From the NCBI RefSeq assembly GCF_000002875.2, contig NC_009408.2, forward strand, positions 534,501-598,500: 64,000 nt of DNA. The letters run 5' to 3'. How positions within the stretch are numbered: the stretch's first letter is position 1; each line of letters starts with the position of its first letter. Made by a program: the position numbers and the translations under genes. Below are positions 8,581-21,700 of this stretch, in pieces. The stretch is from Leishmania infantum JPCM5 (lineage: Eukaryota > Euglenozoa > Kinetoplastea > Trypanosomatida > Trypanosomatidae). A model generated the notes under the pieces. The model ran no database searches and had not been told where the DNA came from. It saw nothing but the letters and a program-made list of their open reading frames with translations.

Positions 8581-10407
8581 ATGCCTGGGGGAGGCAGGAT
8601 GGTGACGACCATCGGCAACGGCGGTGGAGTTGTGGCCACGTGTGGGCAGTGCGGCACGGCGTTTCAAAAGTTGAGCGCGCGTTTTTGCAGCCGATGCGGC
8701 GCGCGGCGTGATATTCCAGCTGCGGCGGCCGTGACGGCCGCCGCCGCGGCGAGAAAGCCGAAGCCCAAAGAGGCGGTTGTGTCGATGCCACCCTTGCCCT
8801 CTGCCGGCAAGGAGTCCGTCTCGCGGCCACCGGCTGATGGCGCGAAGGGCACGCTGCGGCCGTTTGATCTAGAGAAGCTCAGCGAGAAGCGAAGTAGCGG
8901 CGGCGGTAGTGTGGCCCCACCGCCCTTGACCGAGGTGTCGGCGTCTGCGCTAGAGTTTCGCGACCCAAGCGAGGCCACCTCCATCACCACACCCAAGCGG
9001 CGAGCTAGCCTTGCAACGGCAGCTGGAGGTGTGCTTTCCTCTGCCGTTGATGCTTCTCTGACCCTTTCTGATCAGCAGCGGCGGCGCGAGCAACGCGCGT
9101 CTTCCAATTACGTCAAGGACGGCTCACTCACCGGGCCACCTCTGGCATCGATGGCTGACCGGGACCAGCTTGAGCATGTGCTCACTTCGTCTTCACAGGA
9201 GGACGCGGCGATGGGAGGCGCTGCGGGCAACGGCGTTGACCGAAGTCACGTCCCCATTCCGCCCCCCGAGCAGCGCCCGCCGTCCACCTTTCCACTATCT
9301 GTAGCGCTAGTACGCAGGGACGGGGGCAGAGCAGCAGTGACGGATGGCGCAGACTTCAAGGGCGCCTCGGTGAAAACAGCTCCCACTGCCTGGCCGGCGG
9401 AAGCGCAGGCGTCCACGAGCAACGGTGGCGACACCGAAGAGGCTATCGCGTCTCTGCGGCCATCGGCGGAGGAGGAGGCGCAGTACACTGCCTGGGTGAC
9501 GCTCTCGCCTGACGACCTCACCCCGGAGATGTTGCAGACTAGCAATGCCAGCGAGCTGCGACAGTGGCGCAAGGGCAGCCTCATCGGCCGCGGCACCTAC
9601 GGGTCTGTCTATCTAGGGCTCCTTCCTGACGGCAGCTTCCACGCCGTCAAGTGCGTGGAGCTGGGCAACAGGAAGGCTGCAGCAGATCACCTCGGCGCCC
9701 TCGAGCTTGTCTCACTCTCGCGCGAGGTCAACATGATGCATCGCTTGCGACACCGAAACCTCTGCACGTTCAAAGGCGTCTACTTTGACTCGGAGAGCGC
9801 CTGCGTCTGCATGTTCATGGAGTACATCGGCGGCGGCTCCCTCTCCGCTCTCGTCAAGAAGTTCAAGCCGCTGCCATCCTCGGTGGTGCGCAGCTGGACG
9901 CAGCAGCTGCTCTCAGGGTTACACTACTTACATAGCCAGCACATCATTCACCGCGACATCAAGGGCGACAATGTGCTGGTCGACACCACAGCCGATCCAG
10001 CCACCAAGTCGCAGATCAAACTTGTCGACTTTGGGGCGGCGCGGCGGCTGACAGATGCCGTGTCGCAGAGCAGCACCGTGATCGGCACACCGTACTGGAT
10101 GGCGCCCGAGGTGGTGGACGCGTCCGGAGACGGGAGCGGGTATAGCTATAAGGCGGACGTGTGGTCGGTGGGGTGCACTGTGGCGGAGATGCTGACGGGG
10201 CGGCCGCCGTGGCCGTGCAAGACGAGTGCACCAGCCGCTATCATGATGATTGCGTCTGCCACCGGGATGCCGACGGAAATTCCGGAAGAGGAGGCGACGC
10301 CAGGATGCCTAGACTTCATGCGCCAGTGCTTCATCCGTGACCCGGAGAAGCGGCCGACGGTGCAGCAGCTGCTGCAGCACCCGTGGATACAAGTAAAGAT
10401 GGAGTAG
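8581..10407 (+). CDS. Protein kinase, STE11/MAPKKK-like, with N-terminal zinc-ribbon motif
   Basis: The protein has 608 residues. Cys pairs at 21/24 and 36/39 (CGQC and CSRC) resemble a small zinc ribbon. Residues 45-320 are low complexity. The kinase domain runs from about 330 to 606: Gly loop GRGTYGSV (336-343), ATP-binding Lys 357 (HAVK), catalytic HRDIKGDN with D459, metal-binding DFG (483-485), and GTPYWMAPEV activation/P+1 segment, with a C-terminal HPWIQVKME end. All catalytic residues are present, so it should be active. The LIGRGTYGSVYLG start, the MEYIGGGSLS segment and GTPYWMAPEV point to STE-group MAPKKK-like kinases. The start is well fixed because a TAG lies directly before the ATG. 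Upstream signals and substrates are unknown. Confidence 0.9.
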   Translation: MPGGGRMVTTIGNGGGVVATCGQCGTAFQKLSARFCSRCGARRDIPAAAAVTAAAAARKPKPKEAVVSMPPLPSAGKESVSRPPADGAKGTLRPFDLEKLSEKRSSGGGSVAPPPLTEVSASALEFRDPSEATSITTPKRRASLATAAGGVLSSAVDASLTLSDQQRRREQRASSNYVKDGSLTGPPLASMADRDQLEHVLTSSSQEDAAMGGAAGNGVDRSHVPIPPPEQRPPSTFPLSVALVRRDGGRAAVTDGADFKGASVKTAPTAWPAEAQASTSNGGDTEEAIASLRPSAEEEAQYTAWVTLSPDDLTPEMLQTSNASELRQWRKGSLIGRGTYGSVYLGLLPDGSFHAVKCVELGNRKAAADHLGALELVSLSREVNMMHRLRHRNLCTFKGVYFDSESACVCMFMEYIGGGSLSALVKKFKPLPSSVVRSWTQQLLSGLHYLHSQHIIHRDIKGDNVLVDTTADPATKSQIKLVDFGAARRLTDAVSQSSTVIGTPYWMAPEVVDASGDGSGYSYKADVWSVGCTVAEMLTGRPPWPCKTSAPAAIMMIASATGMPTEIPEEEATPGCLDFMRQCFIRDPEKRPTVQQLLQHPWIQVKME

Positions 10408-12704
10408 TGGGGAGGGGGAGAGATCGAGGGAAGGGATAGACAAAGTTCGGGTGAGAGCGCAACGCCCTGTGCCGCGATATCGACGACCCCCTCCACTTGC
10501 TCATCACCGTCGCCGCTGCACTGTTTCTCTTCCCTTTCTCTCGCTCTTTCCCCATCCCCACGCTCACTCACACAGACACGCTGCGCTTCTCTTGCATCGT
10601 TGCCTGGGCGTGGACGACTTCTCGTTTAACAGCGACAGGATGTACATGGAACCTGCTGGGTTTCTCTGGTGTATAGGTATACGGATATATGTATTGTCCC
10701 TCTTCCTTTTTTTTCTTTCTGCTGTGGCTATGTGTCGATGAGCAACCGAAGCGGCGACATTGTCCTCGCAAAGGACGCGACCAAGTGCGAAGGACGAAGG
10801 ATAGATCGCGCGCCTGCTCAAGCAGCGATCAAACCTTTCACAACTCTCTCTCCCTCTTCTCTCCCCCTTATGTGTGTTGCAGCATCTCTTTGTGTCCGTA
10901 GATGGGCCGCCTTTCTCCGCTGTCTTCCTTTCCGACTCTCTCACACCCACACCCACACGCTCTGCATGTTGGCTCTTGTTGTTTTCTATTGATTTGCACA
11001 TACCTGTGCGCGTGTGCCCCGCTGTGTCCGTCTCTTGTGGCGCTTTACATCATCTCCGCGTGTGCCGTGCCCTGCGCACCCCTTCGCCATTCGTGTCCGT
11101 CTCTCTCTCTTTGCTCTGTACTTAAGCAGTCTGTAGCGACCGGAATACACAAGGAGACGCACCACCCACCACCGCCACTCCGATAAGGAAAGCGAAACAC
11201 GACCACAGAGGAGGAAAAGCGCCATGATAGAACCCTCCCTTCCACGAAGCGCCCCTCAGGAATGCATGCTTGCGTGTGCGCAAGAGCGCGCACCGCTCTC
11301 TCCTGTCTCCCCCCTCCGCCTCCGCCATGTCCAAAGAAGAGACGGCGCAGGTTCCATGGCTGCCACGCCCTTCTTATCCTCCTCCTTCACCTTCACACTC
11401 TTTTTCTTGTCCCTCCTTGATGGAACTCCCTGACAACGCGCCTCATCCTTCTTTGCTCACTGCTGTACACATGCGCATGCATGCATCTCGGGCATTGATG
11501 CTGTGGCATACCCTTCCATTCGCTTTTATCTCTGGAGTGTGCTTGCGCACGCGTGCACCTCTGTCCTTCGGGTGCCTCCCTCTTTTCTTGTCTCACGGCA
11601 ATCCCCTCCCCCCCCCGCATTCCCGCACTTCTTGTTCGTTTCTGTCCATCCATCTATCCAGCAGCTCGGTGACGAGTAACAGCATACGGGCACACCAACA
11701 CCGACAACGTACAGACCATCATTACTGCCATCATCAGGTGCTCGTAAACAGCACACCCACACACACACACACGCACACAAGCATACGCGGCTTGGGTGGC
11801 ACCGCTTTCTCAGCGTTCTTGTGGTTACTCCCTATATACTCTCCGCACTCATTGCGCTGACCTCTTATACGCTGTCCCCCTGCTTTCTGCGCGTGTCTCT
11901 CTCGCGCACCCCCTGTCTTGCTGTACACATGTGCTGGGTGCGCAGTGTGCCTGCGTGTTCGTTTTTCCCTCTCGATAGTTGCGCGCAGTCGCACTATCGA
12001 GCTGTCCTACCCTGAGAGAACAGAGGTGCTCGCTGAAAGGGGCAGGGAAACCATCGCCGGCTCGACGACCCTCCCTTCCCCTCTACTCGCCCTTTTCTGC
12101 GACGGGCTCTCGCTCCATGTGTGCGCGCGCGTGTGTGTGCTTTTGCATATCGCTGCAGCTCTCGCTCCGCCGTCTCAGCGCTGGACCACTTGTAGCGTTG
12201 CTGTTTCCTTTCTGTCGTCTGTCGCTTTATTTCACTGCCGTTGAGGTAAGAGTGCTCGTTGCACCTGGTGCGCAAGTAGGTGTGCGCCGCCCTCCTCCCC
12301 TCCCCCTTCTGCGCGCTGGTGGGTGCGTGCTCGCTTGCCTGTATGCCTGCACGTACCAGTGTGCGCGCCTCTCTTATTCCTCTCGTCGCGCCCCTCTTGC
12401 GTGGTTCTTACAGCTGCTCGCGCCGTCGAGGAGAGCGTGCTCGGGTGTCTCTCCGTGAGAGAGGGTGCGCGAGAGGCGGAGGGGGGAGGGATGCGGACAC
12501 AAGACCACGCACACTCACAGACGGAGTCAACTGGCTAACCGGGGCCGAGATAAAGGCTTTGTGTGTTTGTGTGTGTGTGCCGGGGCATCGGTGCAGTGCC
12601 CGCTCTGCAACGCCCCCCCTTTTCGCTCCCTAACACACCTCACGCCTTGTCGCGCTTCTTACCGACGTACCACGCGCGCACACGCACTCGACAGTCAAGG
12701 CAGC
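10408..12704. other. 2.3-kb intergenic region, CT-rich, no supportable gene
   Basis: It is dominated by CT-rich runs, several short GT/CA repeats (CA repeat near 11757-11780) and scattered AG sites. The longest + frame inside (11270-11860) is mostly Ser/Pro/His from CT and CA repeats and looks like noise. It presumably holds the kinase 3' UTR and the ABC gene 5' UTR. Confidence 0.6.
12604..12694 (+). promoter_or_regulatory. Candidate SL trans-splice acceptor region for the ABC gene
   Basis: A C/T-rich stretch with runs of C and T (about 12610-12652) precedes an AG at 12693-12694, 11 nt before the ATG at 12705. Other AGs nearby could be used instead. Confidence 0.25.
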
Positions 12705-15700
12705 ATGCTGCCCTCACCGAACGGGCCAAGCTCATCCTATACGTGGATGTCGGCCCACACGGTCGCGCGTGGCAATCGCGGCTGCGGTGAGGAATTTCCC
12801 CTCCTCCCTAAACCCGGGTCGAGAGCGTCCATGTGCCGCTTGACGCAGTCGGCGCCACGCACCGAGTCCGCCGTTCCTGCCGCGACGACCTCGTCGTCGA
12901 ACCTTTTCCCCCACGTCGCTGTGTCGTCACTCTTGGTCGGCGACTCTTTAAAAGGCGGCGGAAGCACCTTTGGTGATGGCGGCAGCGGCAGCGACGGAAA
13001 CGGCAGCGCCGGCGGCTCCAGCGATGCCAACGGAGGCGCGGGTGGCGGCAATGGTGGCCTTGCGTTTGGTGCTGCACCGGCGTCGCTCTCCGAGTTCCTC
13101 CGCATCTTCGCGTATGCTGTCCGCCTGCAGTCGTGGGCGAGTTGGCTGCTGGCTGTCGTGTTTCATCTTTTCCATCTGCTGCTCATTCTTTCCTTCTGGA
13201 GCAGTCCGATCCTCTACCGCTCCACCTTCTTCTCCCAGTCGATGGCGAAGTCGCTGCTCGAGGCGCAGAGCGTCAGACAACACAGAAGGGGCAGCGATGG
13301 GTGTAGCAACAACGGCAGAACAAGACTGAGCGCCGCTGCGGGGAAGGGTCCGAGCGGCGCGGAGGCGGCTGCCCTGCTGCGCTCCAGCGAATCGCCAGCG
13401 CCGGTCTCCGTCGAGAGCGTGTGGGCTATTCACGACTCCGTCTTTTTCCTTGAGGAGGGCCGTGCCGTGATGCCCACGGCGATAGCGAGCAGCTTCTCCA
13501 GCCTGGGGGGCAAGAATCACCACGGCGGCACCACCAGAAGTACTTCGTATGCTGGTCGGGACGTGCGCGACAGTGACGACGCCGACCATAGCACTGGCAA
13601 TGATGCGATAGACAGCATGAGTCAGGGCAAGCCCCGCGGCAGCCCGCACACGTGCATTCTGTCGCACAAGCCCGGCGGCGATGCCGGTCGCAGGGGTGGT
13701 GCGCAGAAGACGGTTGTGTCCGCGACTGCAGTCTCTACGCTGCGCGAGGCGACTGGCGCCGCCGCCATCGGCCAGAGCAATCAGCTGCGGCCGACGGTGT
13801 CATGGGATTTGTGTAGCAAGGACGAAGACCGCCACCGTGCTGCCGCGACGAGTGACGGCCCTGGGCTGCTGCGCTGGTTTGCAGGGTCTCCTCCCGTCGC
13901 GCCGGAACACACTCTGTCGCAGCGCAAGAATCTCAGTCACGGGCTAGTCGCGCTGTCGCAGATCATCGACGCGTGGGCGGCGTCTCCGCTATATTCGTCT
14001 CCGCTGGCCCTGGCCCTGCTTTACCACCTCTACGGCGTCGCCTGTGTCATCCTGCTGCTGACCGTGACGGACGGCATGCTCACCGGGCACTTTTCCGCGC
14101 TGCGACTCTGCATCGCCCTTGCTGAGCTGCTTTGGTACATTCGCCACGGCGCGCACGCTTTCCTTATCTACTGCTGGATGCTCGTGCTGTCGCACTGGCC
14201 GCATCGCACAATGTGCTCCGCCGACGACGCGGCGTTTCTTCAGCAGGGCACGCCGTACGCGGTGGTGACCAAGAGGAGGGGACAGGTGTCCATGTTTTGG
14301 TTTTATAGAGCCGCCTTGGCCGTCGACGGGGGTGCCGAGGGCGGCGGCGGTCACGGAGGCGCTGGCAAGTTGCTTGTGGATGAGATCAACCTTCCGTACT
14401 ATCTCTATGATCAAGTGTGGTACCTCAAGCCGCTCGCCGAAGGCATCGAGGTCTTCTACGTCTGCCTCCTGCTGCTGTGCCTCGTGAAGGATTTTCACCG
14501 AGTGCTGGACGCCGTCGTTGGCGTGCGCGAGCTTATGGAGCCCGAGGGGTGTGTGCGCTGCCCCCTCTGCGGTGAGTTGATGGTGTTGTACGAGCAGCGC
14601 AGCCTCTTGCGGGCCAACTCTATCTACGAACCCGCCCGCGGCTGCATATCATGGTCCGGTTGGCGGATGAGGTGGTGGTGGCGTTGGCTACGCAGCCCCG
14701 TGCAAGGCAGCTGCAGCGGCCACCGTGTACCCACACCACCTCTGCCGAGTCCTCTCTGGCGCTGGCTCTTGCCGGCGCGGCTCGGCGGAGGCCCGCTGAA
14801 GACGCCGCTGGCGGTCTCCGCGACCGCTGGCGCACCCACGGATGACGGTGACGCCTCCCTCACACCGGGTATGGGCGACGAGACCACCTTCACACTCGCC
14901 GAAATTCTCGAGGATGTCGAGTTCTACGAGCAGTCAGCTGTTCGTCGCAGCGCGGCGGCCCCGCAGGATACCACCACGGAGGCGACGGCGCATCTCACGC
15001 AGTGGCTGAGGGCGATGCCATGCGCGGCACGGTCGCCGATCGTACGAGTGCAGGACGGCGAGCATAGTCGCAGCAGAGCCCGCAATGGCGGCTTCTCAGC
15101 TGAGCAGGACGAGGAGAACGCCGCGGCAACGGCGGGCGCGCTGGCGCTCGGGTTGTCGGCCTCTTCGTCGTCTGAAGAGTGTGTGAGCGCGGGGCTGGTG
15201 ACGGTAGCGCCCGCCGCCGCGCCCGCAACGCCTGACATGGGCGCTGCTACAGCACCGGCACACGGTGCTCTGACTGCGTTCGCCAAGGCAGGGCCTCCGA
15301 ACCCCTCGCCGACCCATTTGGTCGCGTCTTCCATCCCCGCCAGTCCCACTCGTCGTCGACACGGCCGCCGCTCACAAGGCCGTTTGCAGAGGTCGTTGAA
15401 CAGCAGCCAACAGTCGATGACGCCGCGGAAGCGCCTGCAGCGTCGGACTCGATTCACGGAGGAGGTGCTGTACTGGAACCGTGCCACGCGGCACGTGCAT
15501 CACCGGTGCCCAAGACTCTACTTGGATGCACAAGAGGCGACCGACGATGAAGACGATGACGGCAGCGACGGCGGCAGCGCCTCGTGTGAATGCAGCAGCG
15601 AAGCTTCTTCAGCGACGTCCTCCACTGCGGCCACGCCGACGTCCGGTTCACTTACTCGGCCGGCGACTACCGCATCGGCGCGCGCGCACGCCGTCAACCC

Positions 15701-18700
15701 TCTGACGGCAGTTGACTATGCGAACTTCCACCAAGGCGTGCTGCACCGCTCCCTCTCTCCGCGCGCTGGGCCGGGTGGCAGGGCCGCTGGGACCGGGCGT
15801 TTCTACATGCCCCAGCTCTCTGCTGAGCTGGACGAGCCATCGCGCGTGCAAGAGAAGCGGCTCCAGCAGCAGTCGCAGCAGTGCACAGCCAGCCATCAAG
15901 GCACCTCTGCGGCAGATGACTCGACGCACCAGCGTAACGATCGGATCATCGGCCCGGACTTCTCGGAGGCACCGTCCAAGCTCTTTGCACAGGGTCCGCC
16001 ACCACAGTCGGCTGCTAAACACATAGTGGAGCGCGGCCTGTACGACCCCAACAAGGCCGGCGAGGACGAGTTCAGGCCCGGCAACGCCTTTCAGTCGTAC
16101 GATCGTGCAGGGTATCTGTCGCGGCTCACCCATAGTTGGCTGAACCCGTTGCTAAAGTTCGGGCTGCTGGAGCCGACACTGCTGCGACAGGAGCGCTTCT
16201 TGCCCTCGCTGCCGGAGGAACTGCTGTCACTGGACAACATTGCGATGCCGGCGTGGCGTTTGTGGGTTTATCGAAAGGTGTGGTTCGCCGCCTACGTGGC
16301 GAAGCCGGGGGAGCTGCTCATTCCCGGCAACGAAGCTATGAATCGCGCCGAGGAGGAGCTGATGTCGCTTGCCCACCTGCACGAAGCCGACCGCAGTGAG
16401 AGCGGCGAGGAGACGGAGAGCTTGGACGGCAGGCAGACCGCTGTAATGCTCGGCCATACTTCGTTTAAGCAGGCAGCCAAGTTTCGTCCGCAGCGGCCGC
16501 GCCGGTGCTGGCAGGAGAGTCTCTTGTGGGCTCTCTCCGCGCCGGTACGGTGCATCCTCGTGACACTTTTCTATCACGTATACATTGGCACATCGCGCAC
16601 GGTGCGCCGCACACGGCGGCGTCTCGCTCGCGAACTGCTGAAGGACCGCCTTAGCACCGCCGCCGAGAACCTGTACGACCCCAACGGCTATCAGACTGTG
16701 GAGTCGAGCGAAGCGATAGAGGAGGCGACGTGGGCGCTGACCGAAGTGGCGTCCTCGTGCGGCAGCAGCGCTGCTGCGCCATCAGTGGGCTCCGCTCTGC
16801 CGACCCACATGCGCCGGCAGCTCGCCCTGAGTGATGTGAGCCTGTACTACCTCTTCCTGGAGCACCGCTGCGGCCGCCGCTTTCTGCTCGTCGCGGCACC
16901 TCTGCTGCTGCTAAGTGAGCTGCTGACCGTGGCGGTGGTGCCCGTGCTTGAGCTGCTCACTATGTGCCTGCAGCGCGTGGATTCCGACATGGTGCCGCAC
17001 CGCCGCGAGGCCCCGAGCGATCAAAGCAGCGTGACGGAGGCTCTTCTGTGTGCCAACCTGTTGGGGGTGCTGCTGCTGCTGCAAGGTGTGGTGCACAGCG
17101 CCTACGTGGGCCAGGCGCAGCAGGCCGCAATGGAGGCGCGTACGTGCGTCTGTGCGGTAGTGCTGGAGAAGACGCTGGCGCTCCCCCTCGCGCAGCGCAC
17201 CTTCACGGAGGCAGAAGTGGTGGCTTTGGCCACTGAGGAGGCGATGCGTGTCGCGACGTGCTTGAGGTCGCTGCATCTGACCTGGTCCTGCCCGCTGCGA
17301 GTGGCACTTCTGTTGCTGCTGCTCGCCAACTATGTAGGCTGGGTGGCCGCCGCAGTGGCCGGTGCCGGTTCGCTCCTCACCGTGCCGCTCTTGCGCCACT
17401 CTTCGCGCGAGGTGCGGCAGAGGCGGCACGAGGCGCGGGAGACAGCAGCGCCACGCATCGCCCTGCTGCAGCGCGCTCTGAGGCACATTCGCAAAGTCAA
17501 GGCCATGTTGCTGGAAGGGCGTCTGGCTCACTGGCTGCGGAAGGCGCGTGCGACAGAGGCCTCCCGCGCTGAGGCGGTGGCGATGGCGGAGGGCACGGCC
17601 GGCATGTTGGCCGGCGGCGTGGAGTGTCTGCTGATGGTGGCCGCCCTCGGCGCCGAGTGCGTCCTCTCCGCCAAGGAACTGCGAGACATGGACGTGCAGG
17701 TACCCGCGCTTGCCATCTTCGTGCTGCTGACGATGCCGCTGCTGGAGGTGCCGGCGCTTTTCAGCGTGGTGGCACGCGGCTTTCTCGCGATGAAGCGCAT
17801 CGAGGCGTACCTGCGGCAGAGGCCCGACGAGTTTGCCGGCACTTGGGTGGATCTGACCAGCTTCACGGCGACGCAGCAGCAACTGCGCGTGGAAAACCCC
17901 GGCAGCACGCTGCTTAACTACCGCCGTGGCAGCGTGGTGTGCCGCAACTCGTTTTTCACGTGGCAGCATGACCTGACCGAAGAGCCGCCGTCGGCGCTCT
18001 TGCGTGACGTCGACTTCTGCATCCGTCCTGGCCAGTTGGTCGTCGTGCAGGGCTCCATGGGGGCTGGCAAGAGCACCCTGCTCTTGTCCATCCTCGGCGA
18101 GGTGAATCTGTTTGTGTCGTCAGGGTGCTCGACGAACGGCAGCTCGACGGGATACAGGTCGGAGAAAACGTTGTCCGTCGTGTCCGCCACCGAGGCAGCG
18201 GCGCTGGCGCCGGTATACACCGGCGGCGCCCCTGGCGCCGTGGGGGACGGCAACCGGCGCGACCCCGGCCCCGCCGCTGCGGCGGCCTGCCCCCCGGCTT
18301 TCCCTACGCCACCGAGCAACAGCATCAGTCTAGCCGACGCCGCCGCACTTGGCATTTTTGTGGCGTCGCCGATGGACTCCGCCGAGGCAAGGCGGTGCGT
18401 CAGCGCGGAGCAGACGCTTTCGGCTGTACCCGGCGCTGATGCAGCAGCGGCGCAGAGGGCGCTGGCCGGCATCGCCTCGACAGCTGCTGCCGCGGCTGCT
18501 GCGGCCAAGACTTTCATGGCAGCAGGCGGTGCGTCGCCGGGTGGCTACGCTCGAAGCGAGGCGTCGAAGTTGTCTGCCCGTAGCCTCGCTGACGATCGCG
18601 CCAGTGTGTGCTCGGTTACCACTAAGAACGCCTCACAGCTTAGCCCCACCGGCCTGGAAGGCGACGACAGCAGCACTGGCGGCTTCCTCGTCTTCGGATC

Positions 18701-21700
18701 CTGCGCCTACTGTGCCGAGGTACCTTGGCTGCAGAACGACACCATCCGCGCCAACATCGTGCCCGGTGGTGGCCCGGTGCTGGAGCGTTGGTACTGCGCG
18801 GTGCTGCGTGCGTGCGCGCTGAGCGCGGAGGTGACGGCGCTGCCGCACGGTGACGCGACCGTAATTGGCGAGAGAGGGGAGCTGCTGTCGCTAAGCATGC
18901 GCTGCCGCATCGCCATCGCGCGGGCCGTGTACTCCAAGTCGCACGTGTATCTCATGGACAGCGTCCTCTCGCCACTGGAGCCTGCCATTCAGGAGCACAT
19001 TATCCGCGAGGTGTTCCACAGGCTACTGCGCAAGAAGACGATTGTTTTGGCCAGCAACGTCGGACTGCGATCGCTGCGGCCGCATCGCGTTTTCAGCGTC
19101 GTGAATGGTGTCGCGCGGGAGGACACCGACTTGTACACGGCCGTCTCCTCTCTGCATGCCCGCGGTGACGAGGATGACGAGGAGGCACTGATGCAGCGAC
19201 AGGCAAGCGACTGCGGTGGCACTGCGGCCGACGGTGATGATGGTGGTCTGTTGAAGCGCGATAGCAGTGCGAGCCAGGCCATGACCCCGCCGCTGCCAGC
19301 ACTCTATGCCGAGGAGTTCGAGGAGCCGCAGGAGGCGGCCGAGGCGGAGACGTTGGTGAAGGTGTTTGTCGACGACCCTGCGGTCGCGGCTACCACGGTG
19401 CTGTTCGACGGCGACGCGGGCTTTGGTCCGCGCGATCCACGGCTGCTCGGCGAGCTTGTCGATCGCCTAGACGCCGGCATCTCTGGCGATGACGTGTCGT
19501 TGGCGGGCTCGGCGCTGCTGGCCGGCGCGGAGGGGGGTTTTGGCAACAGCGCCGCTCTACGCCCCCGCCGCTCCCGCTCCTCGTGCCCACGCCTGCCGCG
19601 GCGCTTTAAAACCGGCCGCAGCGGAGCCGCTTCGGGCGCGGAGACGCCGCCCAAGGAGGTCCCGCTGCCGGGGACCGTGACGACCAACGTGGCGAGCTGC
19701 CAGCCGTCGCCCTACTTGAAGGCGCCCACCGCAGCACCGTCACACCCTGCTGCCGATCCCGGAGCGCCGCTCCACGGCGTTAACGTGGACGGCACTGGCT
19801 GCGCCAGCGACTGTAGCGAGCAAGGCAGCAGCGCCAGCGCCGGGAGTGGCAGCAACAGCACCTGCTCCAACGATCCGTGCATGAGCAGCCACTACGCCCA
19901 GCTACTGCGGCGCGAGCCTCCTCTGCGCCGCCGCCACCGCCTCTTCCTCTTCATTTTCTTGCGCTTCATGGGTGGGCAGGTGACGTGGGTGTTGTTGACA
20001 GCGCTCCTCCAGCAGGGCATCTCTCTGTGCGTCGATATTTGGACTGCAGCGTGGCTGGCGGTAATGGCGGCGCACACGACGCGTTCCGCAGTCAGCGCAA
20101 CGAGGGCAGCCGTAGTAGGCCGGTCGTTCTCGTCTCGAGTGGCAGAGCAGCTGTACACGTGGGCCGCCGTCAGCGACCTCGCTTTCGTTGGTGTGTTGTC
20201 TGCGTTGTGTCTCTTGGCGATGCTGCTCACGCTGCTCCGCGCCCGCGCGGTGTACGTCGGGGCGTACGGGACGATGCATTTCATCTACAACCAGATTGCA
20301 TGTCGTGTGCTGCACTCGCCAGCCTCTTATTTCGACAGTCGCATCATCGCGCTCGTGACGCGCGTGCTGCGCGACGACGGCGAGGTTGCCGAGTACCGCG
20401 TTCTGTCCACGGCGGAGACACTGCTGAGCTGCGGTGCGCAGGTGGTGCTGGTCGCACTGTGGAATGCTTTCGTGAACCCCGTTTTTATACTGCTGCTGCC
20501 GATGGCCGTGTCCATCTTCTACCACATCTCGCAGCGCCACGCGGTGGTGCTGCGCGAGGTGCGCCGGCTGGAGCTTGGCTCGGTGAATGGCATGACCAAC
20601 ATCCTGCGTGAGGTGTATGAGGGCGCACCCACGGTGCGCTGCATGGCTCTGCAGGACCGACTGCGCGAGGAATTCTGCCGTGCGCTGGATACGGCCAACA
20701 CGGCCTCCATGGTGGCCTACCTGACGGATTGCTGGGTGGAGCTGCGACTGCATGTGCTCGCCACCCTCGCCGTGTACATAGCTGCCACGGTCGGCGTCAT
20801 CTTCACGTTCTCCTACTCACATCCAAGCTTCACGGCAGTGGCCGTGATCGCTTGCCTGCGGGCCGGACCGGTGCTGACGGTGATGTGCCGCAGCCTCGGC
20901 GCCTTCACGGCGAAAGAGTGGATCTCGGTACAGCGGCTCATGAGCCTGTGGGGCGCGCCCCAGGAGCCGCTCACCCTCGTCGGCGAGGCGGACCTTTATA
21001 CCTACAGCCACGTCCGTCGCAAGGCGACAGGGCCGTTTGTGCTGGAGGGTGGAGATGACGCCCCCTTGCTCAAGAATGTGAGGTCGCCGACGGCGTCGCC
21101 CATGATGGGGCAAGGGGTTCGCTCCCGGCAGCGTGAGGCTCGCCAAGATGCGAAGGCGGAGCGGTGCCGTCTGCGCCACGAGCAACAGAACCGGCAGCGA
21201 CTGCGACGACAGCAGCTGGGGCCGGCCGGCGGTGAGGACGGCCCGGCTGAGTCGCATGCCCCCGCATCGCTCTCCGTATTCACCGATGACTCTTCGCCGT
21301 CCTCATCGTCCAGGGAGCGGAGGGCCACTGGTGCTCCAGGCGACTCTTGCGCTACTACGCTTCCTCTGCTAGAGCTGATTAACGTCTCGGCGCGGTATCG
21401 CGCCACGCTGCCGTACGTCCTGCGCCACGTGAACCTGGCCGTCTTTCCAGGCGAGCGCCTTGGTGTGGTGGGCCACGCCGGACAAGGTAAGAGATCCATC
21501 TTCAACGTGCTGCTACGCCTGGTGGACGTGATCGAAGGCGGCGGCGTCTTCGTGGACGGCGAGGACGCCGCGCGAATACCATACCCCATTCTTCGCAGCT
21601 GGTTTGGCCTTCTGTCACAGGAGCCACTTCTCGTGCAGGGGTCGTGGCGCAGCAACCTCCTCCTCGGCTACCATTTCGCTCACTGCATGCTGATGGACGG

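Noticed and set aside
11270..11860. 196-codon + frame in the kinase-ABC spacer
   Set aside because: Apart from a few residues after an internal ATG (MSKEETAQVPW) it is CT- and CA-repeat-derived Ser/Pro/His; no acceptor-specific support.
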